NCBI GenBank assembly: GCA_021156365.1
Contig: JAJNDK010000001.1
Span: forward strand, 682,001 to 746,000
Direction of reading: 5' to 3'
Source of the DNA: Bacteroidota bacterium
GTDB taxonomy: Bacteria > Bacteroidota > Bacteroidia > B-17B0 > Aurantibacillaceae
Length of the DNA stretch: 64,000 nucleotides
Shown here: in pieces, positions 8,247-15,139 of the stretch
How the letters are laid out: the number at the start of each line of letters is the position of its first letter
Numbering within the stretch: the stretch's first letter is position 1
The notes under the pieces: model-generated
What the model was told of the DNA's origin: nothing
The model's database searches: none
Seen by the model: the letters and a program-made list of their open reading frames with translations, nothing else
Position numbers and translations under genes: made by a program

Positions 8247-8299
8247 CCGCAGGATTTGCAATCCTGCGGAATAGCCGAAATGCCGGGATCTATGATCCC
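8247..8299. repeat. pair of short palindromes (REP-like)
   Basis: CCGCAGGATT-TGC-AATCCTGCGG (8247-8269) is a perfect 10-bp stem with a 3-nt loop. It is followed by GGGATC-TAT-GATCCC (8285-8299). Tight stems with tri-nucleotide loops in pairs are typical of REP sequences mobilised by REP-associated tyrosine transposases. No such transposase gene is in the window. Confidence 0.65.
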
Positions 8300-8337
8300 A
8301 TTCATTCTATGGCATCTATTTGATAACGAGATTGTTT

Positions 8338-8610
8338 ATGGCGTCGGAATGTGATCTGGCATGGTTGGAACGTGAACTCGCATGGTCGGAACGTGAACCC
8401 GCATGGTCGGAGTGTGAACCAGCATGGTTGGAACGTGAACTCGCATGGTTGGAACGTGAACTCGCATGGTCGGAACGTGAACCAGCGTGGTTGGAGTGTG
8501 AACTAGCATGGTCGGAATGTGAACCCGCGTGGTCGGAACGTGAACCCGCGCGGTTGGAGAGTGAACCAGCATGGTCGGAACGTGAACCCGCGCGGTTGGA
8601 GAGTGAACTC
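8338..8610. repeat. 21-bp minisatellite, 13 units
   Basis: Twelve full 21-bp units run from 8359 to 8610, preceded by one diverged unit at 8338-8358. The shared core is TGGTYGGAACGTGAAC. Because 21 is divisible by 3, frames stay open on both strands. The plus frame from the ATG at 8338 reads as a heptad repeat AW(L/S)E(R/C)E(L/P) and stops at 8640. Variation affects all codon positions, so protein selection is not evident. It lies between divergent genes, upstream of the lipoprotein gene at 8715. Confidence 0.9.
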
Positions 8611-8714
8611 AGCCATTTTTGCAAAAAAACGGGGAAATAATTCCACGGGATCTTTCGGAAAAACAATGGATACAGCTGGCATGTTTTTATCATTTTAAGA
8701 ACAAAATCCGGCTT

Positions 8715-8888
8715 ATGAAAAACCTCAAACTACTATCGCTTTCCATCCTTGTTCTCTCCCTGTTTATGCTTGCCTCCTGCGAATTTATAGGCGGGGTATT
8801 CAAAGCAGGCATGGGATTCGGGATCTTTATCGTTGTTGCGATCATTGTTGTTATTGTCGTCCTTTTAATGAGAGCCGGCAAAAAATAA
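8715..8888 (+). CDS. small membrane-anchored lipoprotein (57 aa)
   Basis: Starts MKNLKLLSLSILVLSLFMLASC, a lipoprotein signal with the lipobox LASC, then EFIGGVFKAGMGFGIF and a second strongly hydrophobic stretch (about 35-52), ending RAGKK. The open frame extends upstream to 8619, but the signal sequence fixes the start at 8715. Similar short Bacteroidota proteins exist and are sometimes mislabelled phosphatidate cytidylyltransferase; nothing here supports that enzyme activity. It ends 3 bp before the DNA glycosylase gene, so the two are probably co-transcribed. Confidence 0.8.
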   Translation: MKNLKLLSLSILVLSLFMLASCEFIGGVFKAGMGFGIFIVVAIIVVIVVLLMRAGKK

Positions 8889-8891
8889 TTT

Positions 8892-9626
8892 ATGCCCGAA
8901 GGTCCTTCCATAGTGATCCTGAAAGAAGCCGTTGAACTATTCTCCGGCAAAAAAGTTGTGTCCGTAAGTGGCAACAGCAAAAAAATAGACCTACACCGCT
9001 TACCGAGTCAAAAAGTGATCGCTTTCCGAAGCTGGGGCAAGCACTTCCTGATCTGCTTTAAAGACTTTTTTTTGAAGGTCCATTTTCTCATGTTCGGATC
9101 TTATCTTATCAATGACAGGAAACCACAGGACCCACGTCTGAGTCTCGTATTCAAAAACGGCGAGCTTAACCTCTACTCCTGCTCTGTGAATCTGCTGGAA
9201 GGAACAGCCGACGAACTGTACGACTGGAGCACAGATGTTATGAACGATGCCTGGGATCCGAAAGCAGCAAAGAAAAAACTGAAGGAAAGACCAACAGCCC
9301 TGATCTGCGATGCATTGTTAGAACAGGATATTTTTTCGGGTGTAGGTAATATTATTAAAAATGAGATCCTGTACCGGGTGAAAGTACACCCGGAATCTGC
9401 CGTTGGAAAGATCCCCGCTGCAAAACTAAGCCGGCTAATAAAAGAAGCGCGTATCTATAGTTTTGAATTCCTGGAATGGAAAAAAGAATACAAGCTTCGG
9501 GAACACTGGCTGGCCCACACCAAAAAGACCTGTAAACGCTGCGATCTCCCGTTCACATTGAAGCATACAGGATCAAAAAAGCGTAGAAGTTTTTTCTGTA
9601 CCAATTGTCAGATCTTATACAATTAA
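8892..9626 (+). CDS. Fpg/Nei-family DNA glycosylase (endonuclease VIII-like)
   Basis: Base-excision repair glycosylase/AP lyase of 244 residues. The N-terminus MPEGPS gives, after Met removal, the catalytic Pro1 and Glu2 of the family. A conserved lysine (K50, in SWGKHF) fits the beta-hairpin position. The helix-two-turn-helix is seen around LLEQDIFSGVGNIIKNEIL. A C-terminal zinc finger has C214-x2-C217 and C236-x2-C239. The GPS sequence after the catalytic residues is closer to Nei than to Fpg. It overlaps neither neighbour: 3 bp after the lipoprotein and 6 bp before the DUF72 gene, a compact operon. Confidence 0.93.
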   Translation: MPEGPSIVILKEAVELFSGKKVVSVSGNSKKIDLHRLPSQKVIAFRSWGKHFLICFKDFFLKVHFLMFGSYLINDRKPQDPRLSLVFKNGELNLYSCSVNLLEGTADELYDWSTDVMNDAWDPKAAKKKLKERPTALICDALLEQDIFSGVGNIIKNEILYRVKVHPESAVGKIPAAKLSRLIKEARIYSFEFLEWKKEYKLREHWLAHTKKTCKRCDLPFTLKHTGSKKRRSFFCTNCQILYN

Positions 9627-9632
9627 AAGGAT

Positions 9633-10355
9633 ATGAAAACAAAATTTCACATAGGTTGCTCCGGCTTTTACAACAAACATTGGAAAGGCATTTTCTATCC
9701 CGAAAATATGCCGCAAAAAGAATGGTTACACTTTTATTCCCAGCACTTTAGCTCCCTCGAATTGAACGTAACCTTTTATCGTTTTCCCAGCCTTCGGACC
9801 ATGCAGAACTGGTACAGCAAAAGCCCCGATGACTTTTTATTCTCCGTGAAAGCTCCCAAGCTGATCACACACTTAAAAAAGTTCGAGGACTGCGAGCGCT
9901 ATTTCAACGACCTGTATGGCGTTTGTGAACAGGGACTTCAGCACAAGTTAGGTTGTATCCTCTTCCAGCTTCCTCCTTCTATCGAGTACAGCGAAGAGAA
10001 ATTAGAAAAGATCCTCTCCTACATGGACCCGGCCTTAAAAAACATTCTCGAATTCCGGAATCCGAGCTGGTGGGACAAAAAAGTATACGATAAGCTGGCA
10101 ACTAAGAATATCAGCTTCTGCAGTATCAGTCATCCCAAACTGCCCGACACGCTCGTTACCAATACGGAGATCGCTTATATCCGCCTGCATGGAGATCCAA
10201 AATTATTTTACTCCGAATACTCTTCCGACTTCCTGAAAAAACTACATCAAAGCATTCTTAAGAAAAAGAAGCTGAAAGAAGTGTTCATCTACTTTAACAA
10301 TACAGCCAGTACGGCAGGTGTATTGAATGCACAGGAATTGCAAAAGCTGGTTTGA
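9633..10355 (+). CDS. DUF72 (YecE-like) TIM-barrel protein
   Basis: A 240-residue cytoplasmic protein of the DUF72/YecE family. Hallmarks are the opening IGCSGFYNKHWKGIFYP, LELNVTFYRFPS, the middle FQLPPSI, the strand LEFRNPSWW, and IRLHGDP followed by FIYFNNT. The family adopts a TIM-barrel fold and its biochemical function is not established. It lies last in the operon with the Nei-like glycosylase, which hints at a repair or nucleic-acid role without proving it. Confidence 0.92.
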   Translation: MKTKFHIGCSGFYNKHWKGIFYPENMPQKEWLHFYSQHFSSLELNVTFYRFPSLRTMQNWYSKSPDDFLFSVKAPKLITHLKKFEDCERYFNDLYGVCEQGLQHKLGCILFQLPPSIEYSEEKLEKILSYMDPALKNILEFRNPSWWDKKVYDKLATKNISFCSISHPKLPDTLVTNTEIAYIRLHGDPKLFYSEYSSDFLKKLHQSILKKKKLKEVFIYFNNTASTAGVLNAQELQKLV

Positions 10356-10373
10356 GCTACAGCAATACAACCT

Positions 10374-10416
10374 CAGGATACTTAGCCGCAGATTTCAAAT
10401 GCGGATATAGATCCTG
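10374..10416. repeat. nested palindrome between convergent genes
   Basis: A symmetric two-level structure: outer arms CAGGAT (10374-10379) and ATCCTG (10411-10416), inner arms CCGCA (10386-10390) and TGCGG (10400-10404), with equal 6-nt side spacers. It fills the 73-bp gap between the DUF72 gene and the TolC-like gene. The GC-rich inner part resembles the palindrome at 8247, suggesting related REP-like elements. It may also help terminate both genes. Confidence 0.5.
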
Positions 10417-10428
10417 GCTGGCAGGAAT

Positions 10429-11838
10429 TTATTTTTCTCCTTTATACAAAGCCAGCACCTTGCTCCTGAGCGCATACTCATATTGCGAAGTGATCAGGTT
10501 GGCCTTCGATTTTTCGAAATTGGTCTTTGCCGTAATATAATCATACGTGGTGATCGCACCTTTCTCGAATTTTGCCGTAGCGATCCGGAACGACTCGGTA
10601 TAATCATTCACCTGCTCCTGTAATACTTTAGTACGCTCCGCAGAGCTCAACAGATCATTACACAGCTGTTCGATCACCGCTTTGTACCTTGTTTCCGTAT
10701 TTTTTTGCTGCGAGCGGGCCAGTTCATAATTGATCTTCGAATTGGCCACCTGCGTGCGTGTACGCAAACCATTGAACAGGGTTAACTGAACTCCCACTCC
10801 GACATAGGTATTGAGATTGTTTTTCAGCTGGTCGGTAAAGGAGATCTTTTCGCTGGTATATTCGTACTGCGGCTGAAAAACAAGATACGGCGTGGCTCCC
10901 ACCGTTATGTATGCATCTGTGGCAGCATCATACACATTCGCTACTTTCTGCGACGAAGCCGCACTGGAATAGTTGGTTCCTAAGCTCGCATTAAGATTCA
11001 CCGTAGGAAAAAGAAGACCACCTGCAGCATGCCATCCTTTCTTTGCACCCTGCCGGCGGTATTCTGCCGAGCGGATGGCCGGAAGTGTTTTACTCACTTC
11101 CGAAAATGTTTGCTGTGGTTCTGCTTTTACTTCCGCGATCTCTTTCACTCCCATGCCTTCGAATGTAGCTGCCGGCGAAAAAGTAACATTCATCAGCTGG
11201 CCAAGATTCAACTTCGCTGTTAAAAGAGATGCTTTGATATTGATCAGGTAGATCTTATCATTCGCTAACTGTCCTTTGGTGTCATACAACACCGAAGGAG
11301 AAACAGCATTATTCTTATCCAGCACGCTAAGGCGGTCGATCTGCGCCTGTGTAACTTCCATCTGCGATAGGGCCTGGTTCAGCAATTCCTGGTTCGTCAA
11401 TACCTGCATGTACGCAAGTGTCACCTGGATGCTGATATCGAGCTTTGCCTGTTCGAGATCCATCCGGCCGGCGTGATTGTTATACATGGATTGGCGGAAC
11501 GTATTGTAGTTATACAAACCACTGAACAATGTCAGGCTGCCATTCACTCCGTATTGCCCTGTCGTTACTTCCTGGTTAATAAATGTATTGGTGTAGGGAT
11601 TGATACTCTTACCTGTACTGATCCCCTGGTTGGCATAAGCAGAAACAGAAGGCAATGCAGCAGCGGCAGACTGCTGAAGCTGTACCGAGCTGCTTTTGGA
11701 TTGAAGCTCTGCAGTGATCACCGCAAGATTATTCTTCAATGCAATGTCGATACATTTCTGCAAAGTATAGGCTTCCGTATCCTGGGCATGGATAAAAGAA
11801 ACACACATCACCCCTAAAAAAACAAACAAATATTTCAT
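10429..11838 (-). CDS. TolC-family outer-membrane efflux protein
   Basis: A 469-residue outer-membrane factor. The signal peptide is MKYLFVFLGVMCVSFIHA, followed by the TolC-type start YTLQKCIDIALKNNLAVITA. Two long repeated alpha-helical hairpin regions, rich in Ala, Gln and Leu, flank beta-strand segments such as GVNGSLTLFSGLYNYN and VGVQLTLFNGLRTRTQV, the usual two-fold TolC pattern. It lies at the downstream end of the multi-permease cluster and is the natural outer-membrane channel for the MacA-like adaptor at 42484-43746. The 205-bp gap to the upstream ATPase holds an inverted repeat, so it may also have its own promoter. Confidence 0.93.
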   Translation of the reverse strand: MKYLFVFLGVMCVSFIHAQDTEAYTLQKCIDIALKNNLAVITAELQSKSSSVQLQQSAAAALPSVSAYANQGISTGKSINPYTNTFINQEVTTGQYGVNGSLTLFSGLYNYNTFRQSMYNNHAGRMDLEQAKLDISIQVTLAYMQVLTNQELLNQALSQMEVTQAQIDRLSVLDKNNAVSPSVLYDTKGQLANDKIYLINIKASLLTAKLNLGQLMNVTFSPAATFEGMGVKEIAEVKAEPQQTFSEVSKTLPAIRSAEYRRQGAKKGWHAAGGLLFPTVNLNASLGTNYSSAASSQKVANVYDAATDAYITVGATPYLVFQPQYEYTSEKISFTDQLKNNLNTYVGVGVQLTLFNGLRTRTQVANSKINYELARSQQKNTETRYKAVIEQLCNDLLSSAERTKVLQEQVNDYTESFRIATAKFEKGAITTYDYITAKTNFEKSKANLITSQYEYALRSKVLALYKGEK

Positions 11839-11921
11839 ATTTTATAATTTTATAACCCTTCAGGGGTTACTAAGATATTTTTCAAATAATTACTATACAC
11901 TCAATCAACAGCCGGGTTGTT

Positions 11922-11993
11922 CCGGATGATAACAGGGAGCAATGTTTGCGATTCTGAATTAGCAACAATGTTTATCTCCCTGCGATCATCCCG
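11922..11993. repeat. imperfect inverted repeat upstream of the TolC-like gene
   Basis: CCGGATGATAACAGGGAG (11922-11939) pairs with CTCCCTGCGATCATCCCG (11976-11993) at 15 of 18 positions around a 36-nt loop. It lies inside the probable operon, between the second ATPase and the TolC-like gene. It could weaken or stop read-through, or be a dispersed palindromic repeat. Confidence 0.6.
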
Positions 11994-12043
11994 AACGTTG
12001 GTGTCCATTTTACCCGGCATCCACTCACCTGATCTCTGCATTC

Positions 12044-12712
12044 TTATTTATTCTCCATTCTTCCGTCCAGCAAATGAATAACGCGTGAACCATAGGCCGC
12101 ATTTTTTTCGGAATGTGTTACCTGTACGATCGTCACACCCTCGTCTGCATTCAGCTTTGTAAAGAGCTCCATGATCTCCTCTCCCTGTTTGGAATTGAGA
12201 TTACCCGTCGGCTCATCAGCCAGGATCAGTTTCGGACGGGAGATCAGCGCCCGTGCAATACCCACTAACTGCTGCTGTCCACCCGAAAGCTGGTTGGGGA
12301 ACAGATCTTTCTTTCCCACAAAATTAAAACGGTCCAGTATGTCCGATACCATGGCCTTGCGCTCCGAAGATTTAAAATCTTTGTACAAAAGCGGGGTTTC
12401 AATATTTTCGTACACCGTCAGCTCATCAATGAGATGATAAGCCTGGAACACAAAACCTACATTTTGTTTATAGATCTCCGAGCGTTGTTTTTCTTTCAGG
12501 TTCTTCACCGACTGTCCCATAAAATTGTATTCACCTTCATCAAACCCATCCAGCATCCCGATCAGGTTCAGTAAAGTGGACTTGCCGGATCCCGAAGGTC
12601 CCATAATGGAGACAAATTCTCCTTCATTGATGGTCAGATCAATGTCTTTGAGCAGGAAGATCCGATTCCCACCCTGGTTCACCCATTTAAAAATGTTCTT
12701 TAATTCTATCAT
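12044..12712 (-). CDS. ABC transporter ATPase, MacB/LolD type, divergent motifs (second ATPase)
   Basis: A 222-residue nucleotide-binding subunit. Walker [10 protein letters not shown] (38-46), Q-loop Gln90 ([13 protein letters not shown]), signature LSGGQ (142-146), Walker B LILADEP, and H-loop in [14 protein letters not shown] are all present. Two positions are unusual for this family: the Arg normally following LSGGQQQ is Leu149, and the D-loop reads NLNS where NLDS is expected. The first ATPase of the cluster (41710-42387) is canonical at both. It is placed after the last permease and before the TolC-like gene. It may pair with the first ATPase in an asymmetric dimer or serve only some of the permeases; both are inference. 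Confidence 0.93.
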   Translation of the reverse strand: MIELKNIFKWVNQGGNRIFLLKDIDLTINEGEFVSIMGPSGSGKSTLLNLIGMLDGFDEGEYNFMGQSVKNLKEKQRSEIYKQNVGFVFQAYHLIDELTVYENIETPLLYKDFKSSERKAMVSDILDRFNFVGKKDLFPNQLSGGQQQLVGIARALISRPKLILADEPTGNLNSKQGEEIMELFTKLNADEGVTIVQVTHSEKNAAYGSRVIHLLDGRMENK

Positions 12713-12725
12713 TTTATTTTTGTTT

Positions 12726-15128
12726 TTATTCAGTTCGTAGATTTTTCACCGGGTTGGTTACCGCTGCTTTAAATGTTTGAGAACTCACTGCCAATAAAGC
12801 GATCAGCAGTGAAACAAATCCGGCTATTGCAAATACCCAGATGGAAATATCGATCCGGAAAGCATAATTCTCCAGCCAGCGGCCAAGCAAAAACCAGGCA
12901 AGTGGCCAGGCAATGATATTGGCGATCAGTACCAATTTCAAAAAATCTTTGGACAACAGGGAAACAATATTGCTTACAGAGGCTCCCAATACTTTGCGGA
13001 TCCCGATTTCTTTTACACGGGTTTCGGCAGAATAAGAAGCCAGACCAAGTAATCCGAGGCAGGCAATGATAATAGCTATAACAGCGAGAAGACTTACCAC
13101 TTTGCTCACTTTGGCATCCGATTTATACAGATTTTCGAAATGCTCATCCAGGAACTGGTATTCATAAGGAGCGCTGACGCATATGCTTTTATAGGTAGCG
13201 CTGATAAAATCAATTGCTTCTTTTGCTCTTGCTCCGTCGATCTTTACGGAAATATCATGAAAACCTCCATCCTTTTGATTTATAAGAGCCAGCGTTTCTA
13301 TCTTGTTGTGAAGGGAATTGAAATTAAAATCTTTTGCAACTCCCACAATGGTACTCATGGAATCTTCATTGGTCCAGAAACGCTGCCCGATAAGAGATTC
13401 GAAAGATGCTTTCGGAGTTTCTTTTAATAATTCCTTCGCGAGCGATTCGTTTACGATGTATTCCTTGCCATTTCCTTCTTTGGTAAAATCCTTCCCTGCT
13501 ACCAATTGGATCTTATACAGTGAAAGAAAATCACTGTCGACATACACATGAGAAGAAGCCAGATTTTTTACAGGCCCTGCTCCTTTGTAATTAAAACCGG
13601 TCTGATGAAAATTATTTCCCATCCGCTGTGAAGATCCCGTAACTCCTTTTACAAGCGTATTGGCTTCCAATGCTATTTTTAATTCCGCATAACGCTTGTA
13701 AGCTCCGGTGGTCATAACTATCTGCTCTTTATTGAAACCAGCATCTTTATTCCGCATAAAGCTCAGCTGCTTTACCACAAAAACAGTTGAAATAATAAGA
13801 AAGGTAGCGCTTGCAAACTGCCCGATAACAAGTACATTCCTTCCAAAGCTCTTGTTTTTACCCGTGGAGATAATTCCTTTCAACACTTTAACAGGTTTAA
13901 AAGAGGAAAGATAAAAAGCAGGGTAAATTCCGGAGATAATGCCAACCACTGTTGTTCCCAGAATTAATTGCAGCAATAATACAGGCTGGCGGATGAATGA
14001 CAGGCTGAGTTGATGCTCACTCAGGTTGTTTACAAACGGAAGGAACAGGAATACGAGTACGATCGCGATCACCATCGCAATAAATGCCAGTAAAATGGAT
14101 TCTCCCAAAAACTGGAAGACAAGCTGGAAACGGTGAGCCCCGATCGATTTACGAACTCCCACTTCTTTTGATCTCCTCGCTGCGCGGGCAGTGGATAAGT
14201 TTATGAAATTTACACAGGCAATGATCAATACAATAAAAGCGATGATAAAAAAAATGTTCGTATAACTTTCATCGAATTTCCGGAAATTATGGTAATCATG
14301 TGTTATATCTGAAGAACCGTTATGTACCTTATTCAGGGGTTGCAAAAACAACTGGTAGCCTTTTATTATTTCAGGCCCCATATATTTTTGAAGGAATTTA
14401 GGGAAACGCGTCTCCATGTTTTTTGTATTGCTGTTATCAGCAAGCTCCAGGTATGTCACCAGCCAGTTGCCTCCCCAGCGGTTCCCACCGTCCGTCGTGT
14501 CATTCGGATTAACGATCGAGCTCAATGAATAGAGGCCATTGAACTGCAGATGCGAATTCTCCGGGACATTCTCCATAATGCCGGTAACGGTAAAATGAAT
14601 GGTATCCCGCATATTGTATGTACTTACCGATTTTCCCATCGGATCTTCCTGTCCAAAAAGTTTTTCCGCGCTTTCCTCTGTAAGCACTACACTATTCGGC
14701 TGCGTTAATACCTGCCTGCTATTCCCTTTTACCAGCTTGTAATCAAATACATTAAAGAAAGATGAATCTGTCCAGAATACTTTCTCAAGATACACGTGCT
14801 TATTCTTATACTCAAGACCTGCCTTCTCAAAATCAAATATCCTTACATAATTCTTTACTTCCGGGAAATCGTTTTTCAATGAAGGCCCCATAGGATACAT
14901 GGAAAGCGCTACTTTCTGCGGCTGCACCATGCCTTCCCAGCTCTGCACTTCATCGAGACGATAGATGTTCTTCTTATGCATTCCGTCAAAATTCCGCTCA
15001 TATTGTACGAAGAGGAGGATCGTTATGCAAACAGCCAGTCCCAATGAAAGGCCGATGATATTAATAGCAGAGAAAGCCTTGTTTTTCCAAAGATTACGGA
15101 TTGCCAGTTTGAGATAGTTTTTAAACAT
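12726..15128 (-). CDS. FtsX/MacB-type ABC permease 12
   Basis: An 800-residue permease with two fused FtsX-type halves. TM1 is at about 22-44, then a periplasmic MacB_PCD domain, three helices at about 288-412, TM5 at about 430-455, a second periplasmic domain, and three helices within about 670-790. The ATPase-facing motifs are RRSKEVGVRKSIGA (about 318-331) and RVKEIGIRKVLGA (about 704-716). This layout holds for all twelve permeases. It ends NPVKNLRTE. It is the last permease transcribed, 13 bp before the second ATPase. It does not fall clearly into subfamilies A-C. Probable efflux or envelope mechanotransmission role with a MacA-like adaptor; substrate unknown. Confidence 0.93.
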   Translation of the reverse strand: MFKNYLKLAIRNLWKNKAFSAINIIGLSLGLAVCITILLFVQYERNFDGMHKKNIYRLDEVQSWEGMVQPQKVALSMYPMGPSLKNDFPEVKNYVRIFDFEKAGLEYKNKHVYLEKVFWTDSSFFNVFDYKLVKGNSRQVLTQPNSVVLTEESAEKLFGQEDPMGKSVSTYNMRDTIHFTVTGIMENVPENSHLQFNGLYSLSSIVNPNDTTDGGNRWGGNWLVTYLELADNSNTKNMETRFPKFLQKYMGPEIIKGYQLFLQPLNKVHNGSSDITHDYHNFRKFDESYTNIFFIIAFIVLIIACVNFINLSTARAARRSKEVGVRKSIGAHRFQLVFQFLGESILLAFIAMVIAIVLVFLFLPFVNNLSEHQLSLSFIRQPVLLLQLILGTTVVGIISGIYPAFYLSSFKPVKVLKGIISTGKNKSFGRNVLVIGQFASATFLIISTVFVVKQLSFMRNKDAGFNKEQIVMTTGAYKRYAELKIALEANTLVKGVTGSSQRMGNNFHQTGFNYKGAGPVKNLASSHVYVDSDFLSLYKIQLVAGKDFTKEGNGKEYIVNESLAKELLKETPKASFESLIGQRFWTNEDSMSTIVGVAKDFNFNSLHNKIETLALINQKDGGFHDISVKIDGARAKEAIDFISATYKSICVSAPYEYQFLDEHFENLYKSDAKVSKVVSLLAVIAIIIACLGLLGLASYSAETRVKEIGIRKVLGASVSNIVSLLSKDFLKLVLIANIIAWPLAWFLLGRWLENYAFRIDISIWVFAIAGFVSLLIALLAVSSQTFKAAVTNPVKNLRTE

Positions 15129-15139
15129 AGTTTTTTGTT

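Noticed and set aside
8338-8610. CRISPR-like array
   Set aside because: The units are contiguous 21-bp tandem repeats without spacers, and no cas gene is present.
8316-8693. 125-codon minus-strand frame across the minisatellite
   Set aside because: It is open only because the repeat unit is a multiple of three; the repeats are not framed by a recognisable protein.
10352-10540. 62-codon frame overlapping the DUF72 stop
   Set aside because: It runs through the palindrome and into the 3' end of the TolC-like gene on the other strand; no protein features.
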